Source of the DNA: Mannheimia cairinae
GTDB lineage: Bacteria; Pseudomonadota; Gammaproteobacteria; Enterobacterales; Pasteurellaceae
NCBI RefSeq assembly: GCF_028649535.1
Contig: NZ_JAQSJE010000002.1
Location: 136,645-200,644, forward strand
Direction: 5' to 3'
Length of the DNA stretch: 64,000 nucleotides
Below the pieces are notes generated by a model. It had not been told where the DNA came from, did no database searches, and saw only the letters and a list, made by a program, of their open reading frames with translations. The translations under genes were made by a program, and so were the position numbers. Each line of letters starts with the position of its first letter. Positions within the stretch are counted from its first letter, which is position 1. Below are positions 56,814-64,000 of this stretch, in pieces.

Positions 56814-57008
56814 TTATTTCATTGTAGCAGGCATTGATGTTGATTGAATATCAGATGGCCAACTATAACTTCCTTCACTTGCACCCGAGCCTGAAACAGG
56901 CTCCATTATTCCGGCAGGTAATGCATTAGGATCATTTTCTGCTGGTTTTTGAGGTACGCTACAAGCGGTTAAAAATATGCAAGAAATTGCAAGAAAGGTG
57001 ATTTTCAT
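56814..57008 (-). CDS. short lipoprotein, truncated NlpD relative
   Basis: A 64-residue lipoprotein: signal peptide with lipobox LTAC (C16), then a Pro/Ser-rich stretch ending in SWPSDIQSTSMPATMK. The parts ALPAGIMEPV and SDIQSTSMP nearly repeat NlpD residues 36-65 (ELSPGIMQPV, SDIQSTSMP), and it stops where NlpD goes on to its LysM domain. It therefore looks like a partial duplication kept as a small lipoprotein. 18 bases lie between it and nlpD. Contains an uptake core at 56961. Confidence 0.75.
   Translation of the reverse strand: MKITFLAISCIFLTACSVPQKPAENDPNALPAGIMEPVSGSGASEGSYSWPSDIQSTSMPATMK
56961..56969 (+). other. uptake signal core in the short lipoprotein gene
   Basis: ACAAGCGGT followed by TAAAAATATGCAAGAAATT within the antisense of the signal-peptide coding region. 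Confidence 0.7.
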
Positions 57009-57027
57009 TTAATAGCACCGTTTTAAA

Positions 57028-57513
57028 TTAACGTACTCGTAGCACTTGACCCACTTTTAATGGTGCGTTTGTATTTAAACCATTTAAAGTCGCAATGTGA
57101 TTTGCACTTGTCCCTGTTAAATAGCCAATCAAATAAAGGGTATCGCTTTTACCTACAGTATAAGAGCTATCTGTGTAACAACCTTTAGTGATCTGTGCAT
57201 AAATTGGTGCATTGTTACCATCTCGCACAACTTGGCAATTACCTACATTCTCAACTTGAGAACCGTAGTTTGTTGCAACAGGAGCAGGCACCGCAGAAAT
57301 TGGCTGAGGAGCAGGTGTTTGGTAAGCTGGCGGTGTTGCAATCGGTTGATTCATAGTGCTTGGCATTGGTGCAGTTTGAATGCTATCTGCAGCTTGCCAA
57401 GTTGCATTTGCTTCTGCCATTTCAACATTTGAAGAGCTTGATTCTCCTGAAGTATTTGAACACCCAACTAAAGCAAGTGACGCAAGTGATAAAACAAGAA
57501 GTGATTTTTTCAT
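57028..57513 (-). CDS. LysM-domain lipoprotein, NlpD relative without M23
   Basis: A 161-residue lipoprotein with lipobox LVGC (C18), the motif SIQTAPMPSTM (about 45-55), a Pro-rich spacer and a C-terminal LysM domain (about 115-161). Its pre-LysM segment VVRDGNNAPIYAQITKGCYTDSSYTV parallels the NlpD segment IPRDANNAPMYSQIQKGFYDGSTYTV, so it is a shortened paralogue that ends after LysM. Likely a peptidoglycan-bound outer-membrane lipoprotein. Located between yqaA and the short lipoprotein. Confidence 0.82.
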   Translation of the reverse strand: MKKSLLVLSLASLALVGCSNTSGESSSSNVEMAEANATWQAADSIQTAPMPSTMNQPIATPPAYQTPAPQPISAVPAPVATNYGSQVENVGNCQVVRDGNNAPIYAQITKGCYTDSSYTVGKSDTLYLIGYLTGTSANHIATLNGLNTNAPLKVGQVLRVR

Positions 57514-57530
57514 TTTCTAATCCTTAAAAT

Positions 57531-58115
57531 TTATTTCATTAATGTGTAAATGATATAGGCAACAACGGCTAAAACGATTGTTCCCCAACCGATTAATTCA
57601 ATAGAGCGACGAATTTTTTCCTCATATTTTTTACCGCCCCACGCAGACAGTTTTGCGACTAAAAGAAATCTCGCAAAACGTGAAATACCTGCTGTAATGA
57701 TAAATGGGAAAAATGCCATTTGCATTACACCGGCACAAATAGTAAATACTTTATAGGGAATCGGTGAAAATCCAGCTAGAAAAACAACGGCAATGCCCCA
57801 AGTTTCAAACCAAGAGCGGGCTTTATCGAAGTTTGCTTGCATTCCCCAGTTACTGATAACACCTTGTACCCAATCAAATGCATAGAAGCCGATAAAATAA
57901 CCAATAATACCACCAAGTACAGAAGCAATCGTTGTATAAAGTGCATACTTAAATGCATTCTGTGGTTTTGCCATTGACATTGGAATCAGCATCACATCGG
58001 GCGGAATCGGGAAGAAAATCGACTCAATAAAACTGACAAAACTTAGCCAAAATGCCGCCAAGCGATGCTTTGACCATTCCATAGTTTTGTCATAAATTTT
58101 CTCAAACAGTTTCAT
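57531..58115 (-). CDS. yqaA: YqaA family DedA-like membrane protein
   Basis: A 194-residue inner-membrane protein of the SNARE-associated/VTT (DedA-related) superfamily: SFIESIFFPIPPDVMLIP, GGIIGYFIGFYA and the arginine-bearing AGISRFARFLLVAKLSAWGGKKYE. Relatives flip phospholipids or undecaprenyl phosphate or support envelope integrity; its own activity is unknown. The ATG at 58115 overlaps surE by 14 bases, so translation is coupled. It holds the place of pcm in the enterobacterial surE-pcm-nlpD order. Confidence 0.85.
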   Translation of the reverse strand: MKLFEKIYDKTMEWSKHRLAAFWLSFVSFIESIFFPIPPDVMLIPMSMAKPQNAFKYALYTTIASVLGGIIGYFIGFYAFDWVQGVISNWGMQANFDKARSWFETWGIAVVFLAGFSPIPYKVFTICAGVMQMAFFPFIITAGISRFARFLLVAKLSAWGGKKYEEKIRRSIELIGWGTIVLAVVAYIIYTLMK

Positions 58116-58878
58116 CAAAAATACCTTTCAAGGTTGAAATTGTTTTATGTGCAGTCATATCGACTTGAATAGGTGTTATCGACACACAATCCCGATTTAA
58201 CGCATAAAAATCAGTACCATAACCTTCATCGATAGGGTTCCCCGTTACCCCAATCCAATAAACATCGGAACCACGAGGATCTTTTTGCTTAACAATTTCT
58301 GCCGCAGGAGAACGCATACCAAGGCGAGTGATCATTGTACCTTTTAATTCTGTATAAGGAATATTAGGCACATTGACATTCAAGACTTGGTTTGCAGGGA
58401 ATGGCTCATTCTGCATTTTTTCTAATAAATCAAGAACCACTTGTGCCGCAGTATCAAAGTAGCATTCGCCTTCTAAAAATGAAGAGTGTTTACGGCCAAC
58501 TAAAGAGACGGCAATACCTGGCTGCGGTAAATGGCGACCTTCTAGTGCGGCAGCAACAGTTCCTGAATAAACCACGTCATCGCCTAAATTCGCACCGTGA
58601 TTAATACCTGAAACGACTAAATCAAACTTATCGTCAAATAAACCGTTTAAGGCTAAGTGAACGCAGTCTGCTGGCGTTCCTGCGATCACCGCATAGTTAT
58701 ATTGATCGAAACAATGCACTCTTAACGGGTCAACCAATGTTAAACAACTTGAGGCTGCACTGCGGTTACGATCTGGGGCGATGATGGTTACAATATGCCC
58801 TGCATCACGCAGTACTTTACTTAAAACCTGAATGCCAGGGGCGTGAAAGCCATCATCGTTACTAATTAAAATTCTCAT
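58102..58878 (-). CDS. surE: 5'/3'-nucleotidase SurE
   Basis: Survival protein E, a metal-dependent nucleoside-5'/3'-monophosphatase. The 258-residue enzyme has the active-site start ISNDDGFHAPG (residues 4-14) and SGINHGANLGDDVVYSGTVAAA. ATG 58878 is the conserved start (MRILISND); an upstream in-frame ATG at 58992 would add 38 residues of no family resemblance. It lies after truD, as in E. coli, and overlaps yqaA. Confidence 0.96.
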   Translation of the reverse strand: MRILISNDDGFHAPGIQVLSKVLRDAGHIVTIIAPDRNRSAASSCLTLVDPLRVHCFDQYNYAVIAGTPADCVHLALNGLFDDKFDLVVSGINHGANLGDDVVYSGTVAAALEGRHLPQPGIAVSLVGRKHSSFLEGECYFDTAAQVVLDLLEKMQNEPFPANQVLNVNVPNIPYTELKGTMITRLGMRSPAAEIVKQKDPRGSDVYWIGVTGNPIDEGYGTDFYALNRDCVSITPIQVDMTAHKTISTLKGIFDETV

Positions 58879-59033
58879 ATTTTCCTTTAGATCTAAGATC
58901 TGAATAGCGATTAAACGCAAAGTTTGTAATTCTAACAATTTTTCGACAATTTTTTTAGCCCAAATGCGTAAAAAGCGGTAAGATTTTCCCAAAATTTTGC
59001 AAATTTTAGGAATGGAGGGACTAAACCCATTCT

Positions 59034-60050
59034 TTATACAGTTTCTTCCGCAATTTGAATTAATTCACGCACTAGCCCTGTGGCATAACTGCCTGAATCT
59101 AAAAAGAAAGTTAAACGTAGCCCTTTCTCTTCAAACTGCCATTTAAGATTTTGCGGTTTGCATAACATTGCTCGGCGAGCATTATTCATTCGCTCTTTTT
59201 TCATTAATTCAACTAATGTTGCGTGTTGTTCAATAATCGCTTTTTCCGCAGAATTACATTCCGTTTCTAGGGATTTTTCGCCAATTAGTGGAGCCGTTAA
59301 TAGCACATCACCACTTACTAGGCGAGATTGAGTTTCACTAATTTCATCTGCATTTACGCAGAAAAAACTATTTGTGCCAGCAAGTTGCACGTAATCATTT
59401 TCAATAATTTGCTGAATTGTGCCATCAGCAATACGTTGAGAGACCACTAAATTAAAAACTTCGCTACGAGCTGCGGATAAGTAAAAACTGCGTTTTTTGC
59501 GATCTTTGACTTGAATTTCACCGCTTGCCCAGCGTAGAGCTTGAGTGAGATTATGCCCATCTCGTCCGAAACGTTGTTCGGTAAAATAATTAGGAAATCC
59601 GGCCGCTTGTAGTTGGGTTAGGCGATTATTGAGATCATCACTCTCTTTTACATCACGCAATAATAATTCAAAATGATTGCCTGCTAATGAGCCGACTCGA
59701 ATTTTACGGTTATGGCGAGTGACTTCTAAAATTTCGACACCTTCGCATTCAAAATTTGAAAAATCAGGAGTTTCTTTGCCGGCTAAATGTAAGCAAAACC
59801 ATTGCTCTGTTACTGCGTGGCGGTCTTTTAAGCCTGCATAACTCATATTACGTTCGGAAATGCCGGCAAATTTTGCTAATTTTTCGCCGACAAAAAGAGT
59901 ATTGGCATTGGTTTTACGGATTTTAACCGCTACAAATTCACCTTCGCCGGCTAAATCATAGCCTAATTCTTCACGCACGATAAAGTCTTCAAATTCTGCT
60001 TTTAAACGTCCTATTTCCGTGGGGGCTGAGTATAAATAATTTAGTTGCAT
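59034..60050 (-). CDS. truD: tRNA pseudouridine synthase D
   Basis: Makes pseudouridine 13 in tRNA-Glu. The 338-residue enzyme has the TruD signature [23 protein letters not shown] with the catalytic Asp in GLKDRHA, followed by [14 protein letters not shown] and the inserted TruD domain. I chose ATG 60050 (MQLNYLYS); ATG 60056 is also possible. It opens the leftward truD-surE-yqaA-lipoproteins unit and diverges from tpiA. Confidence 0.94.
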   Translation of the reverse strand: MQLNYLYSAPTEIGRLKAEFEDFIVREELGYDLAGEGEFVAVKIRKTNANTLFVGEKLAKFAGISERNMSYAGLKDRHAVTEQWFCLHLAGKETPDFSNFECEGVEILEVTRHNRKIRVGSLAGNHFELLLRDVKESDDLNNRLTQLQAAGFPNYFTEQRFGRDGHNLTQALRWASGEIQVKDRKKRSFYLSAARSEVFNLVVSQRIADGTIQQIIENDYVQLAGTNSFFCVNADEISETQSRLVSGDVLLTAPLIGEKSLETECNSAEKAIIEQHATLVELMKKERMNNARRAMLCKPQNLKWQFEEKGLRLTFFLDSGSYATGLVRELIQIAEETV

Positions 60051-60206
60051 AACCATCTCTAAGTTAAATAAGAATAATTTTGCAGATTATACGTGAAAGC
60101 ATTCGATCTAGATCAGAAAAAGCGAAATAAAAACAACAAAAGATATTTAAAATTTGGTATAGTTCGCAACAGTTTATCTTACATTCAATTTTATAGGAGA
60201 AATCAA

Positions 60207-60998
60207 ATGGCACGTCGTCCACTTGTAATGGGTAACTGGAAATTAAACGGTGACAAAGCATTTACAAAAACGCTAATTGCAGATTTAAAAGCAGAATTAC
60301 ACGATGTTAAAGGTTGTGATGTGGCAATCGCTCCGCCGGTAATGTACTTAGCACACGCAGAAGCATCACTTGCAGGTTGCGGCTGTGGTTGTGATGAAAA
60401 AGGCTTAATTGCATTAGGTGCTCAAAATGTTGATGTGAATGTAAAAGGTGCTTTCACAGGCGATATTTCACCAGAAATGTTAAAAGAGTTTGGTGCTAAA
60501 TACATTATTATCGGCCACTCAGAGCGTCGTACTTACCACAAAGAAAGTGATGAGTTTATCGCTCAAAAATTCAAAACATTAAAAGATGCAGGATTAGTAC
60601 CAGTGTTATGTATTGGCGAATCTGAAGCAGAAAATGAAGCGGGTAAAACGGAAGAAGTTTGTGCTCGTCAAATTGATGCAGTAATTGATGCATTAGGTGT
60701 TGAAGCCTTTAACGATGCCGTTATCGCTTACGAGCCAATTTGGGCAATCGGTACGGGTAAATCAGCCACTCCTGCACAAGCACAAGCGGTTCACGCATTT
60801 ATTCGTGGCCATATTGCGAAAAAATCACAAGCGGTTGCAGATCAAGTGATTATTCAATACGGTGGCTCAGTAAACGATGCAAACGCTGCAGAGTTATTCA
60901 CACAGCCAGATATCGACGGTGCATTAGTGGGCGGAGCTTCACTTAAAGCACAAGCTTTTGCAGTCATTGTTAAAGCAGCGGAAAAAGCGAAAGCGTAA
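60207..60998 (+). CDS. tpiA: triosephosphate isomerase
   Basis: Glycolytic enzyme interconverting dihydroxyacetone phosphate and glyceraldehyde-3-P. The 263-residue product has GNWKLNG (N11, K13 type), the catalytic His in IIGHSERR and the catalytic Glu in [19 protein letters not shown] 60207 follows AGGAGAAA; the upstream in-frame ATG at 60093 would add 38 poorly conserved residues. [11 protein letters not shown]-like Cys-rich loop occurs near residue 58. Two exact uptake cores lie in its 3' half. Confidence 0.97.
   Translation: MARRPLVMGNWKLNGDKAFTKTLIADLKAELHDVKGCDVAIAPPVMYLAHAEASLAGCGCGCDEKGLIALGAQNVDVNVKGAFTGDISPEMLKEFGAKYIIIGHSERRTYHKESDEFIAQKFKTLKDAGLVPVLCIGESEAENEAGKTEEVCARQIDAVIDALGVEAFNDAVIAYEPIWAIGTGKSATPAQAQAVHAFIRGHIAKKSQAVADQVIIQYGGSVNDANAAELFTQPDIDGALVGGASLKAQAFAVIVKAAEKAKA
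60782..60835 (+). other. two uptake signal cores inside tpiA
   Basis: ACAAGCGGT at 60782-60790 and 60827-60835, 45 bases apart, same strand and reading frame, each encoding QAV with a preceding Ala or Ser. Neither has the full AT-rich tail. Confidence 0.8.
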
Positions 60999-61015
60999 TT
61001 TCTTAGATTTTTTTG

Positions 61016-61072
61016 CAAGCGGTTATTTTTGTTTGAAATTTTGCAAATTTTAAGCCAAAAATAACCGCTTGT
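61016..61072. terminator. inverted uptake-signal pair after tpiA
   Basis: Sixteen-base perfect stem CAAGCGGTTATTTTTG (61016-61031) / CAAAAATAACCGCTTG (61056-61071) with TTTGCAAATTT in the loop. The right arm holds an exact minus-strand core (61064-61072). It lies between the convergent tpiA and yobD genes. Confidence 0.85.
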
Positions 61073-61076
61073 TGCA

Positions 61077-61604
61077 TTATTGGCTCTTTGTATTTTGCGT
61101 ATCTTTATAACTGCCAAAAAAATCAACAGCTTTTTGAATGTCCTCATCATTTGTAATATAGGCAAGCAGCCGTCTTCCACCTTGTAAGTCAATAACTAAG
61201 ATTTTTTCATTGGTATTCAGTGAATTATTTTTTGTTTTTGGGTTATTTGGCGGTAGTTCGGCAATATTTACTTGATAAATATTGCTATATTTAAAATAGA
61301 GATTAGCGAAGAAAAATCCCTCTTTTTTGAATAGTAAACGAGGCGTACGTAAAAAGGCTAAATAAATTGCCAATATAATACAAGTTGCGAGCAAATAGAG
61401 GGTAAAAGGGGCCGCTTTGTTTTGTACACCATAGATAAAGCTTAAACTAATTAGCCCAAGCAATAGCCAAGTGTCTATGCCTTTTTGTTTTTTAAGGGGG
61501 ATGTTTAGTTTGGTTTCGCCTTTTAGTTTATTCATAATGACTTGGTCATAAATCGCAAATAAAAAGCCGAGAAAAAGAAAAATAAGCAGGATAATATTTG
61601 TCAT
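61077..61604 (-). CDS. yobD: UPF0266 membrane protein YobD
   Basis: A 175-residue inner-membrane protein with three hydrophobic segments. The N-terminus LFAIYDQVIMNKLKG, then KGIDTWLLLGLI and FKKEGFFFANLYFKYSNI match the E. coli YobD family (about 152 residues); the C-terminal cytoplasmic part is longer here and has a polar insert (PPNNPKTKNNSLN). Function unknown. It stands next to manZ, as yobD does in E. coli, hinting at a link to mannose PTS. ATG 61604 is preferred to a TTG at 61613. Confidence 0.82.
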   Translation of the reverse strand: MTNIILLIFLFLGFLFAIYDQVIMNKLKGETKLNIPLKKQKGIDTWLLLGLISLSFIYGVQNKAAPFTLYLLATCIILAIYLAFLRTPRLLFKKEGFFFANLYFKYSNIYQVNIAELPPNNPKTKNNSLNTNEKILVIDLQGGRRLLAYITNDEDIQKAVDFFGSYKDTQNTKSQ

Positions 61605-61634
61605 AATACTCAAATGTAATGTGGGCTATAAAAA

Positions 61635-61669
61635 AACCGCTTGTTATGTGATTCACAATACAAGCGGCT
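61635..61669 (-). terminator. terminator of the manXYZ operon
   Basis: CCGCTTGT (61637-61644) pairs with ACAAGCGG (61660-61667). On the minus strand the stem is followed by seven T. The plus-strand ACCGCTTGT (61636-61644) is an exact uptake core. Confidence 0.82.
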
Positions 61670-61692
61670 TAATTATGATAAAATTTTGCAAA

Positions 61693-62529
61693 TTACGCTA
61701 GTGCACCTGTTGCCGCACCTAAAATACCGATTACAAAGAAACCTAAGATAATCCAGATGGCATTAACACGATTGCGTAGTAACCACATACAAGCGAATGT
61801 TAATAGCAATGGTAATAAACCTGGCATTAGGCTATCTAAAATACTTTGTACAGTAGTAATTTCAGTTGTGCCGTCTTGTTTTTGAATGGTAGAAAGCACA
61901 AGCGGAACATTGATACTTGTCCATTTTTGGACTAAAGCCCCCATAATAAATAAACCTAAGATCGATGCACCTTCAGTTAATTTTTGGAGTAAGCCACCGC
62001 TCATATCTTGTACAACATCTAAACCTTTTTTATAGCCATACACAACACCATAATAACGGCTAGCTAAACGCACAAGGTTAAATAATACGAAGAAGAGGAT
62101 AGGACCTAAAAGATTTCCATTTAGGGCTAATCCGGCACCAAGTGCTGCAAATACTGGGCGAACAGTTCCCCAGAAAATTGGGTCACCTACACCTGCTAAT
62201 GGCCCCATTAAACCGACTTTAATACCATTAATTGCTGCATCGTCAATTTCTTTACCGTTTGCACGCTCTTCTTCCATCGCAATAGTTACACCTAAAATGG
62301 GTGCCCCAACGAATGGTTGTGTATTGAAGAATTCAGAATGGCGTTTAATTGCAGCTTTACGACCTGGGTCATTCGGATCTGGATATAAACGTTTAATAAC
62401 AGGAACCATTGCATAAGCAAAGCCAAGAGCCTGCATACGTTCGAAGTTCCACGAACCTTGGAATAAGTTTGAACGACGTACAACGGCATTCAAATCACTT
62501 TTTGTTACTTTTTTGATTTCAGTTGTCAT
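61693..62529 (-). CDS. manZ: mannose-specific PTS component IID
   Basis: Membrane subunit IID of the mannose-family phosphotransferase system, working with IIC. The 278-residue product contains RSNLFQGSWNFERMQALGFAY, MGPLAGVGDPIFWGTVRPVF and the C-terminal WIILGFFVIGILG, nearly identical in form to E. coli ManZ. ATG 62529 (MTTEIKK) is chosen, with GAGGGC upstream; an ATG at 62544 overlapping the manY stop would add five residues. Last gene of the operon. Confidence 0.95.
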   Translation of the reverse strand: MTTEIKKVTKSDLNAVVRRSNLFQGSWNFERMQALGFAYAMVPVIKRLYPDPNDPGRKAAIKRHSEFFNTQPFVGAPILGVTIAMEEERANGKEIDDAAINGIKVGLMGPLAGVGDPIFWGTVRPVFAALGAGLALNGNLLGPILFFVLFNLVRLASRYYGVVYGYKKGLDVVQDMSGGLLQKLTEGASILGLFIMGALVQKWTSINVPLVLSTIQKQDGTTEITTVQSILDSLMPGLLPLLLTFACMWLLRNRVNAIWIILGFFVIGILGAATGALA

Positions 62530-62543
62530 TTTAAATGCCCTCA

Positions 62544-63344
62544 TTAGTCTAAACGGTTATCTAAATCATTTTTTGGTGCTGCAGCGACTACAACTTGTTG
62601 GCTTTTGTTATATTTAGGGTGCATATGGATGTAAACCATTGCAATGATTGTGCCTAATACACCAAGTGCTACAAGGTTGAAATCGGTAAAACCTGCAATC
62701 ACAAAACCTGCGAAGAAAAATGGCATTAAATGGCCTGCACGCATCATATTGATAACCATTGCATAACCGACAACGGCAATAAATCCACCTGCAATTTTAA
62801 GACCTGTTGTGACTACTTCTGGAATAGCATTTAGCATTGTTTGCACGGCATCTGTTCCTGCAGTTAAAGCAACAATTAATGCTGGAATTGCAATACGCAT
62901 TGCTTGTAGTAATAAAGCACCACGATGTAGCCAGTCTAAGCGGTTTAAGTTACCGTCTTCAATAGATTTATCTGCAGCGTGTTGGAAACCAACGGTAATT
63001 GCTCGCACAATATAGGTTAATACCTGACCTGCAGCTGCAAGTGGAATCGCAATCGCGATACCAGTTGAAATATCTTGACGACCAACAATAACTAAAATAG
63101 TTGATACGATAGAAGCAAGTGCCGCGTCAGGAGCTACAGCCGCACCGATGTTCATCCAGCCTAAAGCTAATAATTCTAGTGAACCGCCAACAATAACACC
63201 TGTTGTGACATCACCTAAAACTAAGCCAATCATTGTACAAGCAATAAGTGGGCGGTGTGTTTGCCATTCATCAAGAATTGAGCCCATACCTGAAATACAG
63301 GCAACGAGAAATAAAAGTACAATTTGTAATACTGAGATTTCCAT
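62544..63344 (-). CDS. manY: mannose-specific PTS component IIC
   Basis: Sugar-translocating membrane subunit IIC, 266 residues with multiple spans. Motifs typical of the family: LVACISGMGSILDEWQTHRPL at the N-terminus, GVIVGGSLELLALGWMNIGAA and APDAALASIVSTILV. AAGGAAAGAAAT precedes the ATG. It lies between manX (11 bases) and manZ (touching), the standard order. The system takes up mannose, glucose and amino sugars in relatives. Confidence 0.95.
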   Translation of the reverse strand: MEISVLQIVLLFLVACISGMGSILDEWQTHRPLIACTMIGLVLGDVTTGVIVGGSLELLALGWMNIGAAVAPDAALASIVSTILVIVGRQDISTGIAIAIPLAAAGQVLTYIVRAITVGFQHAADKSIEDGNLNRLDWLHRGALLLQAMRIAIPALIVALTAGTDAVQTMLNAIPEVVTTGLKIAGGFIAVVGYAMVINMMRAGHLMPFFFAGFVIAGFTDFNLVALGVLGTIIAMVYIHMHPKYNKSQQVVVAAAPKNDLDNRLD

Positions 63345-63355
63345 ATTTCTTTCCT

Positions 63356-64000
63356 TTAGATTAAGTTGTGTTTTTTCAATAAATCCATCATATATTGACG
63401 GCTATCGCTTGAGACTTTGCGAACTTCTAATTCAACGCCTTTTGCATCAATCCCTTTAAAAGCATCAATATCTTTTTGATCGACTGCAACTGCGTGGCTC
63501 ACCATTTGTTTGCCTTCTTTATGAGAGATACCACCAATATTAATACTATTTAGTGGCACACCACCTTCAATAAGCTCTAAAACATCAGTAGGATTAGTAA
63601 AGAGTAACATTACTCTGTCATCTGCATATTCAGGGTTGTTATAAACTCGAATCATCTTAGGAACATCAACCACGTGAGCAGTTACGCCTAATGGTGCAAC
63701 ACTCTTTAACATTGTTGAACGAACGCTATCTTTTGCGACACCTTCATTTACGACAATAATGCGATTTACTTTGCTTTCTTTTGTCCAAACTGTTGCTACC
63801 TGACCGTGAATTAAACGATCATCAATACGAGCAAGTACGATAGTCATTCTACGACCATCATCGACAATTTCTGGCTGCTGAGTCGTCGCTACTTCTTGTG
63901 TTGGTGCTGATGTTGCAACTTCAGCTACTTCAATTTGATGATTAAGAGAACGAATACCTGTAGAACCAGCCTCTAGTGCAACTTCAACTAATTCTTGTAA
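63356..64000 (-). CDS. manX: mannose-specific PTS component IIAB, 5' end cut by the window
   Basis: Cytoplasmic phosphoryl-transfer protein; 214 residues are visible and the reading frame is open to the right edge. The IIB domain is complete (last 163 residues): MTIVLARIDDRLIHGQVATVW with the phosphorylated histidine, ending MMDLLKKHNL. Before it lie an Ala/Thr/Gln-rich linker (SAPTQEVATTQQPEIVDD) and the end of the IIA domain (LQELVEVALEAGSTGI). The ATG at 63847 is therefore internal, not the gene start. Promoter and IIA histidine lie outside the window. Confidence 0.93.
   Translation of the reverse strand, partial: LQELVEVALEAGSTGIRSLNHQIEVAEVATSAPTQEVATTQQPEIVDDGRRMTIVLARIDDRLIHGQVATVWTKESKVNRIIVVNEGVAKDSVRSTMLKSVAPLGVTAHVVDVPKMIRVYNNPEYADDRVMLLFTNPTDVLELIEGGVPLNSINIGGISHKEGKQMVSHAVAVDQKDIDAFKGIDAKGVELEVRKVSSDSRQYMMDLLKKHNLI

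Noticed and set aside
61645-61656. TGTGATTCACA as a CRP site
   Set aside because: The half sites are separated by one base, not six; it lies in the loop of the man operon terminator.

Overview
The window is a stretch of a Pasteurellaceae chromosome (Gammaproteobacteria). Three things point there. The 9-mer ACAAGCGGT, core of the Actinobacillus pleuropneumoniae-type DNA uptake signal sequence (USS), recurs many times. The core proteins (ArcA, RnpA, FabH, TpiA, NadR, ManXYZ) read like those of Actinobacillus, Mannheimia and Haemophilus. An O-antigen locus lies between erpA and rpsU, which I recall as its site in A. pleuropneumoniae. Species cannot be fixed from the sequence alone.

Layout. 0-2.5 kb: hemH facing left, then rpmH-rnpA-yidD, then erpA facing left. 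2.6-18.1 kb: the surface-polysaccharide locus. It holds a Wzm/Wzt ABC exporter, a WbaP-type initiating transferase, a 1271-residue protein joining a family 2 glycosyltransferase to a TagF-like glycerophosphotransferase and a helical repeat tail, an Asp2-like alpha/beta hydrolase, a two-domain glycosyltransferase, a rhamnosyltransferase-like enzyme, rmlBADC for dTDP-L-rhamnose, and a convergent O-antigen ligase. 18.2-22.5 kb: the rpsU-dnaG-rpoD macromolecular synthesis operon. 22.6-33.0 kb: a DUF3298-type lipoprotein, menA, trmO, a SIMPL-domain protein, aqpZ, a 46-residue lipoprotein, slyD, ilvA, glmM, rpiA and serA. 33.1-36.5 kb (minus strand): nadR with a metallophosphoesterase, then arcA with an outer-membrane barrel gene. 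36.7-42.8 kb: ribF-ileS, pssA, rlmB. 42.9-47.7 kb (minus): a four-gene peptide/nickel-type ABC importer with a fused double ATPase. 47.9-54.5 kb: fbp and the hexose-phosphate mutarotase gene diverging around a near-consensus CRP site, then fabH-trmB-yggL, yggT, the zinc-independent ribosomal paralogues rpmJ and rpmE2, rpe and acpP. 54.5-60.1 kb (minus): truD, surE, yqaA, three related lipoproteins ending in nlpD, a 121-residue exported protein and tag. 60.2-64.0 kb: tpiA, yobD and manZYX; manX runs off the right edge.

How it fits together. The O locus suggests a rhamnose-containing polymer with glycerol- or ribitol-phosphate links, started on undecaprenyl phosphate by WbaP, exported by Wzm/Wzt and joined to lipid A-core by the ligase. 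Genes for the CDP-polyol donor are not in the window. The AT-rich export and transferase genes (about 2.6-13.4 kb) contain no exact USS core, whereas the right-hand 39 kb holds at least 19.

No tRNA, rRNA, CRISPR array, insertion sequence or prophage is visible. No gap between genes exceeds about 300 bases. The largest (about 985-1237, 18090-18340, 36460-36716) hold promoters and USS copies and no further gene that I can support.
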